Positions 23,232-34,819 of a stretch of 64,000 bases of DNA are shown here, in pieces. Within the stretch, counting starts at the first letter, position 1, and each line of letters starts with the position of its first letter. The position numbers were made by a program, and so were the translations under genes. Source of the DNA: Thuidium tamariscinum (Eukaryota > Streptophyta > Bryopsida > Hypnales > Thuidiaceae); NCBI GenBank assembly GCA_947034885.2, contig OX344749.2:49133682-49197681 (forward strand), in the 5' to 3' direction. Below the pieces are notes generated by a model. The model was given only the letters and a program-made list of their open reading frames with translations, did not search any database and was not told the origin of the DNA.

Positions 23232-24690
23232 CCCTAAGGAACGTCGTGCCATTCTTTGGTCTTTGGTAGGTTTTACAGGGACAAGAAGACCTCAATAGTA
23301 GTTCTTTCATTCACTTTTTTTTTTAATGACCTTTCATGTTGAGTTGTAAAGAGTCTTCAATTGAGTTTTTAGTCTAACTAATGTTTGTTTTCATGCAGTT
23401 GAGAAGTAATTAGAGAAAACGGATGGCAAAATTTGCCATTTTAGTGTACTTAAGAAATTGACTAAATCTGAAATTTCTCCTTGAAAATGACATTTTTTGA
23501 CAACTAATGAAATGAAGGTCCTCTGCTCTAGTTTCTACTCCAATTGAAATTTTGTAAAAATTTATAAAAATGAATATTTTATTGCATTTTGAACTTTGGC
23601 TGCATTTTTAATGTCCATAGCATCTTATTTGTAGAAATACATTGAAATTAAGTTTTCACCATGATGTTTATCATTATAACTATAATGTATACACATAGTG
23701 AAATTTTCAGATTTTTTGAGATAATTTTCTATTTGATATGATTTTTTCTTCATTTTTTCTTCAAAATTTTTCAGGAAAATCAATTTTATTAGAAAAAAAT
23801 CTAAGTTTTTTGTGAAGTATAGAAGACATGTACTTTCATCTCTGAAATTTCTTTAAAAAAAATTTCAGACATATTTGCTTTCAAAATGGTAACAAACTCA
23901 GTGACAAGCAAGGAGGCTTCAAACCAATGGTAATAGGTCCGTCCTCTAAGGTTCAACCTCTAAAGGTTTTTGACTACATTTTCTCCATGAATGTTCCAAA
24001 ACTACAATTTGTGATACAAGTACAATTTTTTTTCTTAAAACATTTTTTGACCCATATAACTCTAGGATCTTGTAGTACCCAGATTTTTAAAGATGAAGGA
24101 AAATTTTCAAAAATTTCCACCATGTACATAGCAAGATATCGATATTTTAGTTGGCAAGATCATTTTTGGGGTCCCTGCTAAAACTCAGGCACCTACACTT
24201 CACAAGGTTGTATTTATATGAAAAAATGTTCAAAATGGTTGTTACTTTATTTTGAAAAACAATCTTCACCTAATGTTTTAATTTTGTTTTCAAAAATATT
24301 AAAAATTGAATAAAATAAAGGTTTTCAAACTTTTTTGTAGAATAGAGATTCTATAACTACTTGCAAACTACCCCAAACTAAAACTCCTCATAACTTTTCT
24401 CTTATTGATCAAAATGGAATGATTCAAAGCTTTCTACATAGATGTAAATTTATTAAATCAATTTTAAATTTTTATTTATTGAAATATAAACTATAAAGAG
24501 GGTTTTTTTGGTTGCCTAGGTTGCTCGCCAAGCAATGAAAACTAAATATTATGCCATAACTTTTTTATTATGTACTCAAAAGTTATGAAAATTGTTGAAC
24601 CTTAAAGCTACAGCCTAGAAAAATGTTCTCTGAAAATTTCAAAGAAAAAATAAAAACCTTCATTCGTAATGAATTGCTTAAAATCATAAT
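23232..24690 (+). mobile_element. TTAA element with repeat E and TTAA-A modules, right end lost
   Basis: The left boundary is TTAA (23228-23231) plus CCCCTAAGG. 23232-23900 is repeat E (inverse copies near 1870-2335 and 33120-33450). From about 23930 it continues into the TTAA-A body ('ggtttttgactacattttctcc'). The homology fades near 24690 without a GGGGTTAA end, so the right end is deleted or decayed. No intact coding sequence. Confidence 0.5.
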
Positions 24691-24978
24691 TTGTATAGAG
24701 TTCAAAGGTTTGATGCAAAGAACTTGCATAGAGTTTTTAAAAATTGTATTTTCAACATTCTAGTAAATACAATTTGGCACTTTGATGTAATTGTGTTTTG
24801 AAGTCTTATCATCTACTAGGCCTAACTTATACAATAATGTCTCCAATAATTGGGTCTTAACAAGTAATTGCGCAAACCTATCCAATTGTGTTTTTCCAAT
24901 GAAAAAGAAACATGAGCTTATAATTATCTTCAATGAAGCAAGATTTAAAAACTCCAAATGTATATAGATGTTTAAAGA

Positions 24979-25081
24979 ACATTTCTCTTGTTATTGTTTT
25001 ACAATTCCTCTACAATTTTCACTCAAAATTGGTATGCATACTAATTGCAGAGGAATTGTAAAACAATAACAAGAGAAATGT
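24979..25081. ncRNA. Candidate small hairpin RNA precursor or micro-inverted repeat (perfect 33-bp stem)
   Basis: 24979-25011 is the exact reverse complement of 25049-25081 (33 of 33 pairs), with a 37-nt loop that itself holds 'caatttt' and 'aaaattg'. The size resembles a plant miRNA precursor, but perfect pairing without bulges is more typical of a young inverted duplication or a very short MITE. No promoter or conserved mature sequence can be shown. Confidence 0.45.
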
Positions 25082-25089
25082 AAATATCC

Positions 25090-25569
25090 TATTTTCAATA
25101 TATTTTCCCTCTACCCACAATGTTTGGGAAATTTTCATATAAGAGTTTTTTTGATTTGGAGGTGATACAAACAATTTGAAATTGTGTTAACACACTAATA
25201 AAAAACACTGAGTTCAAATGAAGAGCTATCAAATTCATTACATTATTCACCTTATAATTGTTGAAATGCAAATCTTTTACTAGTAGATATTGCAGAAAAT
25301 TCCAAATTAACACTTGCTTGTTTAAATTCTTAATAGTAAAAATCATGAAAACACTTTATTCTTTCTATTGTAATCACCTTCAAAGCAAATGGATAAATAC
25401 AACGTTTTAGATCTTAAATCAAGTGAAATTGGCAGCCTTTGTTCATTGCTACGAAATTAAGTAAAATTTATAAGCTTTGTTCTTCCATTGATGGCATGTG
25501 TGTATATGTATGCTTTTGAAGACCTCTCAAAAATAAAATATTTACCTTTTTCTAGTAAGTTTCCAATGC
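25090..25569. other. No gene seen
   Basis: AT-rich DNA between the hairpin and a TTAA-A element. The minus-strand frame at 25095-25346 has no recognisable motif. Confidence 0.4.
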
Positions 25570-25573
25570 TTAA

Positions 25574-26240
25574 CCCCTAAAGTTCTTTGACTATGTTTTC
25601 ACCAAAACCCCTCCAAAACTGCCATTTCTAACACAAGTACCAAATATTCAGAAAATATTGTTTTGGGGCACATATAACTATAGGATCTTGTAGTATTCAG
25701 GTTTGAGAAGACAAGGAAAAAATTTCAGAAATTTTCACCGTGTGGATTACAAGATATTAGTGTTTGAAGTTACAAAAATCATTTTTTTATCACTGCAAAA
25801 ATCCGGGCAGCTGCACTTTACAAGCTCACATTTGCATGAAAAAGAGTCCAAATTTGTAGTGCTTCTTTGGATTCATTCTCCAAGGCAAGTTGGTTACATG
25901 CTCAAAAAATTTCAAATCATTTGGAATTGGACAACATATAGAAAAAAAATAGTAAGTAAAAAGAAGTAGAGAATGATTCAAAATACTAAATTGTTAAAAT
26001 TTATTTCTGAAATTGAAACTTGCCAATCCCAATGGTTCAAATGTTGTAATAATCAACCTACACCCAATGTTTTTATTTTTTTCCAAAAATATTGAAAATT
26101 GAGTAAAATAAAGGACTTTAAAGATATTCCTCGTCCACACCTTCTATTAAAATTTGGTCCCAAAATATGGAAATCTCTAGTCACACGTATGTGCCCGAAA
26201 TAATTATGTTGCCAAAAAAGGCATGTTGGTCCTTTAGGGG
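25574..26240 (+). mobile_element. TTAA-A element, complete copy (667 bp)
   Basis: Intact TTAA on both sides (25570-25573 and 26241-26244), with ends CCCCTAAAGTTC and GGTCCTTTAGGGG, so CCCCTAAAG is the shared inverted terminus. The interior corresponds to the longer copy at 18408-19635 with an internal deletion after 'aaaataaaggacttta'. The best example of the family's boundaries. Confidence 0.8.
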
Positions 26241-26317
26241 TTAATCTTCAATATTGTTTGCAACTTTTTTAATACAATATACTGTTAGTCGCACAATTAC
26301 AAGTTACACCCTAAGCA

Positions 26318-26883
26318 TCTGGAATCATTTCCAGAATTGACAATTTGAGAAAAATCATTATAAAGTACCATTTGGAAGAATATTTTAGAATTGTGATACA
26401 AACAAAAGTTGTAGATTTGGAGTTTTAGACTCCCTTTGTGTGGTTCGATTCCCCAATGCTTTCACCAATATTTTTCTATAAATTTTCAAAGAAAATTTTG
26501 TAATTCCTTTGAAATTCAATTACAAGCAAATATTGTTATTTTTTTAGTAAAATTTCTTCGAATGGGTTTTAAATGAGGTTATCTTGATATGGTGATTTTT
26601 TTGAATTTTTGCATTCTTGAAATCTATGACCTCATTTTTACAAATCTCATTTTGAACTAGAGTCAACGCAAGTCAAACACTTGACATACTTCCATATTTG
26701 TAATTTTAGAAAATTATGAACTCTAGCAACACCAAATCCAACTCTTAGATAGGACAACTTCATACAAAATCTCTAAAAATTAGGATGACTTTCATCCAAG
26801 CAGTATCCAGTAAGAACTGAAAAGCAACTCTCAACTCTCAATGTGTTCATCATCCAGAAATTGAACGTAGGAGCACTTCAAGG
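26318..26883 (+). mobile_element. TTAA-C element, copy 2
   Basis: Aligns end to end with 13610-14183. Left end CCCTAAGCATCTGG (the flank TTACA is a decayed TTAA), right end GAGCACTTCAAGG, followed by TTAA 26884-26887 shared with the next TTAA-B copy. Confidence 0.65.
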
Positions 26884-26887
26884 TTAA

Positions 26888-27116
26888 CCCTTGAACAATG
26901 CCATGGACGTTTGCTGAATGACAAAGAATGTTTCCTTCCAAGACAGAAATGCAACTTTTCATCCTCGGTATTGGGGTGGAAAGGGAAGATCTTCTACAAT
27001 ACTTTGACTTCCAATGCATATGTTTGACTTTTTCAAAGTAGGTGATGTCACATAGTATCAAAATGCATGGTATCAAAATGCATGGTTTCCACGGCCACCG
27101 GTCCGTCCTTCAAGGG
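26888..27116 (+). mobile_element. TTAA-B element, copy 4 (229 bp)
   Basis: TTAA at 26884-26887 and 27117-27120; ends CCCTTGAACAATG and GTCCTTCAAGGG. The best preserved TTAA-B termini (CCCTTGAA). It also carries a short internal tandem duplication, 'tatcaaaatgcatgg' twice (27055-27085). Confidence 0.75.
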
Positions 27117-27120
27117 TTAA

Positions 27121-29010
27121 GTGAATGTCTACAACACCATGCTTCTATGTTGAGTTTGGTGGTTGAGAGCCTCACCAATTTGGAGTCACCTCTCCTTCTA
27201 CTAACTTGAATAGTTAATGAAATTATATTATAAATCCCGCATATACTAATAAACAAAGGACAAACAACAAATGAAGGGTTCTACTAAAATGCAAGAAGAA
27301 GGGATCCTGTTTTAATTTGCATTCATCAGGAGTGAATGCAGTTTTTTTTCTGCCTCATTATAATTATTCCAAAAGTCAGTTTTTATTTATCTATATTCAA
27401 TTTCCACTTTCATATTCAAAAAGGAAGTGTATATGGATTTTTCATCCAAATTTAGACCAAGTAGAGAGAATCCATTTTTGAACCTTGAAAATCATACATA
27501 AGAAGTATAGAATTTAGAAAGATGAAGATCTACAACAATTCCTTGCAATTGAATCAATCACCTAAGAAAAAGCAAATTTCCATTGAAATCAAGCATTTGA
27601 ATCATTGAACAAAAGATGAAGGTTGAAATGATAAAACAAATGGGAAACTTAAACTTGCACCTTTGAATATCAAATTTGAATTTTCTATATGTTTTCATCT
27701 TTTAATCTCTTAAAACTTTAATCATGTAACCCTAATGTTTAGTTTGACTAAGAATTTGAGTTTCTAAAAGCACAAATTAGTTTGTGGAAATAAAATCCAT
27801 TGCATCGAATTATCATAACTATTCATTTCTTATCAAATTTGTAATGCATATTGATGACAAGGCATCAATTAATTTTCATCTTTTAACCTTCATTTCTTTT
27901 GTCGATAATTGATTAGATTAAAGATTTGAGCTTGTAGTAGTACAATTACATTATGAATGTTGATACAATACCTTTTTTATATCAAGAAACCAAAACTCCT
28001 TCTAAAACTTGTTACAATACAATGCAATGATTTTATTAATTTTCATTTTTTTGAAAGTCCAATACTAATCTTTTAGCTAACTTGTTGAATTATGTTCTTC
28101 TAAAGTTTTACAATGAAAAACAATTGTGGGATCATAATGTGTAATTTGCAAAGGAAACAATATAGTCTCCAAGTTATTTCACAAAATATTATTAGATTCT
28201 AAAGTGAACATGTCCATTATTTGTTTCTATAGTTTTTTTGAAAGTAAATCATTGGACACTTTTAAGCCTCGCTGTCCTTTTATTCTGGAAATAAACTCCA
28301 ACAATAAAATATTTGATGTCCTTCTCAAAGGCATAATTTTATCGTTTAAAATCCCCAAAGAAGTTGAGTTCATATATTCCACAACTCAAGAAAGTTAATA
28401 TTATGTTGAAAAAGCAAGATGAGAATTTGTAAAAAGAACTAATTTACAAAGTCTTAAGTATACAGATACACTTGATGTTAAGAAAACCTAACAAAATCTA
28501 AATTATGAAGGGCTTTAATATGTAATTGAACAATGTTAATTTCTACAATTAGAATGTCTAAACAAGACATGTAAAGCTTGTCAACCTTTTCTTTAAATTG
28601 TAAAAGTTGGAATTCACATAAGTAAGATTTTATTTTTTACAAAGCAAGATCTTTCATATCTTTCATTGCATTTATATTTATAGGATGAATTAAAGCTTAA
28701 CTTAGATCTAGACAATATAAAAATTTGACAAGTCTCATAATAATAGTAAACATGATCGACAGAAGAAAAAAAATACTACTCTAGGGAGTCCCTACCTTAC
28801 AACCAAGAAAAATTCTCCCTTTTGGAGGAATAAGAAAAAAAAATTCTTAATCACCACCATTATGTGTATTTTTAGCAAGGACAAATAATAAATGAAATAA
28901 AGTGAATTTGATATTTGTATGTAAAGTTATCAAAGTTCAACTAGATACAATTTTAAAAATCCAAGCCCATGTAAGTTATTGAATGAACAATAAACAATGA
29001 GCATCTAGTT
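27121..29010. other. No gene seen; AT-rich intergenic DNA
   Basis: About 1.9 kb with no recognised gene, repeat boundary or RNA. The longest frame (28204-28398) has no familiar features. Confidence 0.5.
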
Positions 29011-29013
29011 GTA

Positions 29014-29373
29014 AGGGCAAAACACCCATTCCCGCACTTGTTCCTTGCAATGGAGTGTAGATTCACCCAAATGCATCAATAAAGTTCTCTTAATGTATTT
29101 GCCACATGTGTGATTGTAATTTGCTAACACAATTGAAGGACACATAGGAAAATCTAGTTGGCAGAGTACTGATTTTTGTAGGATTCAGTTCCACTGGTCT
29201 AGAGAGCCAACGCTTTGGAAATTTGTAGAAATTACATGTTATATCCAAAAAATCTACTTTTTTTTAATATTCGTGATTTTCACTCGCTAATACTAGAAAA
29301 TTATCATTTTTAGAAAATATTGCCTCCAACTATGTTGAATTTCTTATTTGGACGGTTTTGGATGTTTCTACTG
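29014..29373. mobile_element. TA-I mariner-like MITE, copy 3 (360 bp)
   Basis: TA on both sides (29012-29013 and 29374-29375). Ends AGGGCAAAACACCCATTCCC and, inward from the right, CAGTAGAAACATCCAAAACC. Complete, with no TA-H insertion. Confidence 0.75.
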
Positions 29374-29380
29374 TAATTAA

Positions 29381-29952
29381 GGGCCACTTCACACTATCAC
29401 CAAAGGTTGAGAGTCCGTCGGTTTCCACCAATCAAATTTCAAGAAACCATGAGTTTGGACTCTCAACCCTTCACACTAGGTGGCACAATCCAAAGTCCAT
29501 CAAAATTTGATGTCTCCAAAACTGCCTACATGGCAACCAAATGCTTACATGGCGACGGACTCTCGATTAGAGTTTGGGTCGAGCAAAAATGGAGACCCAA
29601 ACTCTAGTTGAGAGGCTGTGGGAGTTTTTTCATTAAAAATCACACTATGGCTGTCAAAGTTGAGAGGCCGTGAGAGTTCATTTTAAAGGGTTTGGACCTT
29701 TTGGACTTGGCCTTTGGAGACTTCACACTATGACCATCCAAGTTGAGAGGCCGTGGAAGTTCATTTTCAAGGGTTTGGACTTTGGACTTGGCCTTTGGAG
29801 GCTTCACACTATGACCGGCCAAAGGCTTTTAAATCCTATTTTTTTATTGCCTTTTAATAGCCCATTTCTTCAGACTCTCGCCAAAGTTTGGGTCACTCAC
29901 TCCCATGACCTCTTGGCCTCTCGACTTGGTCGGCCATAGTGTGAAGCGGCCC
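29381..29952. mobile_element. Tourist-like MITE J, copy 2, internally expanded (572 bp)
   Basis: GGGCCACTTCACACTAT at the left and its inverse (ATAGTGTGAAGCGGCCC) at the right, with TAA on both sides (29378-29380 and 29953-29955). It begins 7 bp after TA-I copy 3. Inside is an 82-83-bp tandem duplication (29641-29723 and 29724-29805), whose units start with the terminal motif CACACTATG, so part of the end has been multiplied. The frames within it are not conserved. Confidence 0.75.
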
Positions 29953-30349
29953 TAAAATTTATTAGGGCATTATACAAGGAACTCCCTCTGTAATGAGCCA
30001 GTGATCCTTCGTTAATCAGCCATTTAGAACTGTGCAGTTCTCTCCGTCCAACAGTGAGAACAAGATGGGCATAAGTAAATTTATGAAAACTTTACTGTGG
30101 GTATTTAAGCTGGCTATTTACTGACCGACGGTACTTTAATTTTAATTTTAAGTTTTAAAATCCGGAGATACTTTAAATTTTTTATTACGAATAGTTGATA
30201 CCTTAATCAATTGATAAATAATGATCAGACAATTAAACTACTCTAACTTTTTCAATCTAACTACTCTAATAATGATCTTATAGATTTGTTTATATGTAGA
30301 AAGCTTTGAATCTACAAAGGTACAAGGTATACTAGTGAAGTCTCAAATC

Positions 30350-30715
30350 AAGATGAAAAAAATAGAAGCTAATTGAAAGTCAAATAGAAGTAAAATCTAC
30401 ATAAAAGTAAGATTTGTTATAAAAAGTAAAAAGTAAATCAACATTAAAGCTAAATGAAAACTAGATCAATGTAAAAGCTAAATAAAAATTTAAAAAACTA
30501 AAAACTAAATGAAAACTAAAATAAAGTAAAAACTAATGGAAAACAAAATGAAACTAGAATAAAGTAAAAACTAAATAAAAACTAAAAAAAGTAAAAAGTA
30601 AATGAAAACTAGAATAAGGTAAAAAATAAATGAAAAAATAAACAACATAAAAGATAGATGGAAAATAGATCAATGTAAAAGATAGGTAAAAACTAGTTCA
30701 AAGTAAAAAATACAC
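30350..30715. repeat. A-rich degenerate tandem repeat upstream of the kinase copy
   Basis: Repeated words 'aaactaaatgaaaactag', 'aataaagtaaaaa' and 'agtaaaa' with variable spacing. Almost only A/T/G on the plus strand. It ends just before the TATA box at 30724 and so forms the distal promoter region of the kinase copy. Confidence 0.6.
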
Positions 30716-30723
30716 AACTCAAC

Positions 30724-30731
30724 TATAAATA
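30724..30731 (+). promoter_or_regulatory. TATA box of the kinase copy
   Basis: TATAAATA 65 bp before the kinase ATG, in the context 'caactataaatagcaagg', a standard plant core promoter. It predicts a start near 30755. A first ATG at 30770 then lies upstream and out of frame (17-codon overlapping frame), which would lower translation of the main frame. Confidence 0.6.
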
Positions 30732-30788
30732 GCAAGGCTCTACATTATTCTTCTTCTATTTTTGCTTTCATGAACGTTACTTTTCACA

Positions 30789-31682
30789 ATGATCACAATC
30801 AAATTCACGGACCTCTATACTAAAGGCAAGCAATTGGAGGCGGGTGCTTTCGGAGTGACATATTTGTGCACCCAAATTAGAACCAACAAATGTTATGCAT
30901 GCAAATGCCTATCAAAGAAAAACCTTGTCTCACTAAAACAACACGAAATGGTGACACGTGAAATTGACATCTTAAGGTTGATCAATCTTAATGAACACCC
31001 AAATATAGTGGCCCTCAAAGATGTTTTGGAAGACGATGATTATGTATACATAGTAATGGAGCTATGTGAAGGAGGCTCAATCTTCGATTATATGCTTTAA
31101 AATGGTATTTTTGATGAGCCAAGCGCCGCTCAAATAATCAAAGAAATTGCTAGTGCTATTAAAGCTTGCCATAGCTTTGGCATAGTGCATAGGGACTTGA
31201 AGCTTGAAAACTTGTTATTCCAAACCAAAGGCAAAGGTTCACACGTCAAAATGATTGATTTTGGATTGGCCCGATTTTTTGAGTTTGGCGAAATATTGAA
31301 TGATGTGGTTGGGACTCCACCATATACGGCTCCCGAAGTCATAAGAGGCATTCATGGACCCAAAGCCGACATTTGGAGCCTTGGAGTGGTACTCTATGCT
31401 CTCTTAACGGCACATGCTCCTTTTGGTGGTTACACATTTGCAAATGTGTATGAAGAAATTGCGAAGGACGAAGATTTGTTTGTGGAGAATCAATGGCCAC
31501 ACATCTCGAAGGGTGCCAAAGATCTCATTCAAAAAATGTTGAGACGCAATGTTAACAAACGTTTGAGTCCATCAAGGGTTTTGCATCATCCTTGGATTCT
31601 AGAAATGTCAAGTAGGTTAAAAGAAACTAAGTTAAGGCAAAGTGGGTGGAATCCCTTTAATTCTAAGACAATAATAGTTTAA
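30789..31682 (+). pseudogene. Intronless Ser/Thr kinase, CDPK/PPCK-like catalytic domain, one nonsense codon
   Basis: A complete kinase domain (297 codons including the internal stop) most like plant CDPK catalytic domains ('FGVTYLCT', 'YACK', 'VMELC'), with no EF-hands. In length it resembles PEP-carboxylase kinases. Visible: Lys39 of YACK, Glu58 in helix C, HRD at 134-136, DFG at 157-159, APE at 181-183. The Gly loop is altered (EAGAFG; the first Gly is Glu). Codon 104 (31098-31100) is TAA where relatives have a coding residue between lobes, probably from CAA; the frame is otherwise open to the TAA at 31680-31682. An in-frame TGA at 30771-30773 fixes the start. No introns, plus a good TATA box and AATAAA at 31810: either a retrocopy that gained a promoter or a recently killed single-exon gene. 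Confidence 0.8.
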
Positions 31683-31809
31683 ATGATGAATGTTTAGATT
31701 GATCTGCCTATGTGCATGTTTGAATAATTTCTGGAAATTGGTGGTCCCTTTCTACCATTATACTCTCTACAAAATAATTTAGTTGCACACTTTAATGTAT
31801 GGAAAATGA

Positions 31810-31815
31810 AATAAA
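31810..31815 (+). terminator. Possible polyadenylation signal of the kinase copy
   Basis: AATAAA, with a TGTA word 15 bp upstream, about 130 bp after the final stop codon. AATAAA is frequent in AT-rich DNA, so position is the only support. Confidence 0.3.
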
Positions 31816-32244
31816 AATGATTTTTGCATGTTAAATTCAAAAGAGACTAAAGCTACAAACACTATAGCAAGATTGTGCCATGCTTTCACATGTTGATTTG
31901 AATTTGAATTTTACAGTTTTTTTTAAGTTAGCAATTTGTGCAATCTACAAACTGGTAATATGAAAAGAGCATGAACCTTATTTGTCCTCAATGAACCATT
32001 CATGTCATCTCTCACTTGACATGAAAAAAATTGGTCTAAAAATTAACCTTCCTAGTTACTGTTGTTACAAACATCAAACTAGAACATGGTGGATTCTTGT
32101 AGTAAAAATGTCCTCTAGTAGTGTCAATTTAATTTTTTTTAAGTATAAAAGGTAAAAAAGTTAAAAAAAAATTTTAAAAAAATAAATTGATGGTAAGAGA
32201 AATTTTCACATAGAACTGTATCAATGTAGCCTTGAATTGGCAGG

Positions 32245-32495
32245 ATATGAAATACTGAAATCCTACCATCAAAGGTGGGCTGAGCCAACAGGGGAAATTT
32301 TTGGTTCTCTAGGATAAAAGTGAAAAAAGCCCCTATTTTAGTGTTGTACTTAGAGTGTGTTGTAGACCTCCCTCAGCTAATTTGGAGTCTCTGATTCCAA
32401 ATATGGATTCAGAATTTTGCAAAAAAAATTATTTGGAAAAATAAAAAATTCCTGAGTTTTCTCTTAAGATAAATCCATCTTGCTAGGCCCACCTT
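32245..32495. repeat. Dispersed repeat Q, copy 2
   Basis: Homologous to 8918-9112. It contains AAGGTGGGCTGAGC (32272-32285) and the inverse-like GCTAGGCCCACCTT (32482-32495), but homology with copy 1 extends left of this motif, so these are not proven termini. Confidence 0.4.
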
Positions 32496-32504
32496 GTTTT
32501 AAAT

Positions 32505-33033
32505 GTCCAAAATGGTCGATTGTCTTTAGATTGATTCTTCAAGGTAAGTTGGCTACGTGCTTGAAAATTTTCAAATCATTTGAAATTGTACAATATATAG
32601 GGAAAAAAAAATAAGTAGAAAGAAGTAGAGAATGATTCAAAATACTAAATTTTTAGGAATTTATTTATGGAATTGAAAAATGTCAATCCCAATGGTTGAA
32701 ATGTTGAACTAAAAAAAATCTACACTCAATTTTTTATCTCATCAATCAAAATGAAATGATTCAAAGCTACCTATATATATGAAAATCTAGAAAACCAATT
32801 CCATATTTTTTATTTCTTCAAAAAGTGAGTTTTTAAATCTACTTGGGCTGCCCGAGCTAGAAAAATAACTACATACTATACAAAACTTTTTTACTATTTA
32901 GTCAAAAAATATGAAAATTGTTATTTCTTGAAGCGAATCTTGGACCACATACTATGTGAAAACTTCAAAGAACAAAAACGGAAATTTCACTTGTGGTGAG
33001 CTCCCCAAAAAATATGTCTTGAGGCTTTAGGGG
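32505..33033 (+). mobile_element. TTAA-A, right-end copy
   Basis: From 'aaaatggtcgattg' onward it follows TTAA-A through 'agtagagaatgattcaaaat' to the end GGCTTTAGGGG, followed by TCAA (33034-33037), a one-base decay of TTAA. Confidence 0.5.
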
Positions 33034-33119
33034 TCAATTCTCAAAGGATGTAACCACAATTACAAGCCTCATTGCCCATCACTTAGTTTGCTTCTAGTTC
33101 CAAACTAGATATGTTTGAA

Positions 33120-33972
33120 AAGATTTATATTCATTTTTTAAAGATGAGGTTATATGCCTTCTTTAATTCACAAAGTTTTCAGATTTTCGTGAGGAAAATT
33201 GACTTTTATGAGAATTTTTGAAAAAAAAGTGAAAAAAAATCATATCAAATAGAAAACTATTTCAAATAATTTGAAAATTTCACCATACATGCATATTACA
33301 TTACACTAGAAAATACCATGGAGTGAACTTAATATTTGTGCCATTCTATAATTAGAATGTAAATAGACATTGAAAATACATCCAAAGCTCAAATTCCAAT
33401 AAAATATTCAATATTACAATTTTTTTCAAAATCCAAATATGAACTTTGAAGTCCTTTATTTTATTCAATATTTTTTGAAAAAATTAAAAATATTGGGTGT
33501 AGATTGTTTATTACAACATTTGATCCATTAGGATTTGCAAGTGTCAATTTCACAACAAATTCTTAACAATTTTGTATTTTAAATCATTCTTTACTTCTTT
33601 TTACTTACTATTTTTTCCTATATGTTGTACAATTCCAAATGAATTGCAAATTTTCAAGTATATAGAAAATGAATCTAAAAAAGCTCTACCATTTTGGACT
33701 TTTTTCATACAAATGTGAGCTTGTAAAGTGCAGTTGCCTACTTTTATGCAGGGCCAAAAAAAGAATTTTGGTCAATTCAAATGCTCAAATCTTGTAATCC
33801 ATATGGTAGAAATTTCTAAAATCTTTTCCTCATCTTCTCAAACCAGCACACTACAAGATCCTATGGTTACATGGGTCTAAAAATAATATTTTTCAAATAT
33901 TTGGTACATAGGTTAGAAATGGCAATATTGGAAGTTCTTTTTGGTAAAAACATAGTCAAAGAACTCTAGGGG
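33120..33972 (-). mobile_element. TTAA-A plus repeat E, inverted copy
   Basis: Read on the minus strand it begins (TTGA)CCCCTAGAGTTCTTTGAC and follows the TTAA-A left body ('catagtcaaagaac' at 33952-33965 is its inverse), then repeat E (33120-33450). With 32505-33033 it makes two TTAA-A-related pieces facing each other about 90 bp apart. Confidence 0.5.
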
Positions 33973-34397
33973 TCAAATAGAGGTACCTATTTTTGATAAC
34001 ATAAGCATTTTCACCTATGGGATATGGGAAATTCATTGAGAAATTGAGCTCAATGTATACAACATAAGAATGCAAAAGAATGCAAAAAAGAAAAGAATTT
34101 GTTTCCCAAGAATGAATATTTTATTCAACTTAAATGTAATTTTTTCATTCATACTCATTTTGATGTCATATAAGGTTGAGGCACCAAATGTCGATCACGC
34201 TTAGTAGCCAATCTGCAAGGGGCCCTATTTCCAATCAAGTCCAGAACATATTTCCAAACACACCTTGAATTGCATATTTTGGTCCTTTTTGAAGCCAAGA
34301 CTAATAAGGTAATGACACATGTCTAAATTAGTGAGAGGAAGAAGTGAATGGAAAGCAGTTAAAGCATTATCGGAATTAGGAGACTCTAGACATTGGC

Positions 34398-34500
34398 TGG
34401 TCTGGAGTACTTTTTGCTTCCCAAAATTCACCATAAATTCAATTTTGAGAAGAAGTTTTTGAAAATTTTGCTATCCCCATATTTCTTATCTTCCTGCATG
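34398..34500. repeat. Dispersed fragment N
   Basis: 'actttttgc.tcccaaaattca' and 'gctatccccat.ttttatct' match 1665-1755 in the same order. A short diverged repeat. The 141-codon frame over it (34393-34818) is not supported. Confidence 0.4.
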
Positions 34501-34819
34501 GAAAAAATTCCCACCACCTCATATTGTGCAAAATCTGCTCTGAAATTGCTTAAATGGTCACCTACTGGTGCCTCAACTTTATATTCACTTAGCATGGTTA
34601 GCTTTGTCACTTCTCCCTCCACTAAACAAGGAGGGAAGAAAAATGAGTGGACAAGAAGGTCCAAACACAAAATCTTTTTTCTCAATGAACAATGCATCCA
34701 ATTGTTGTTGTCAACCATACATCACCTTCTAAAACCATCATGGGGTGTTGTCGGAACTAGGTACTTCGACCTCAATCCTTCCAACGGGCAATTGAATTCC
34801 ACAACATGCTGCCTATGAG

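Noticed and set aside
31098-31100. Programmed stop-codon readthrough in the kinase
   Set aside because: The bases after TAA (AATGGT) do not match known readthrough contexts; a nonsense mutation is simpler.
32272-32495. TA-flanked MITE with AGGTGGGC ends (repeat Q)
   Set aside because: Homology between the two Q copies extends past the supposed end, so AGGTGGGC is not a true terminus there.
34393-34818. 141-codon plus-strand frame with an overlapping minus-strand frame
   Set aside because: Neither strand shows a familiar motif or splice context, and its left part is a dispersed repeat also present near 1665.
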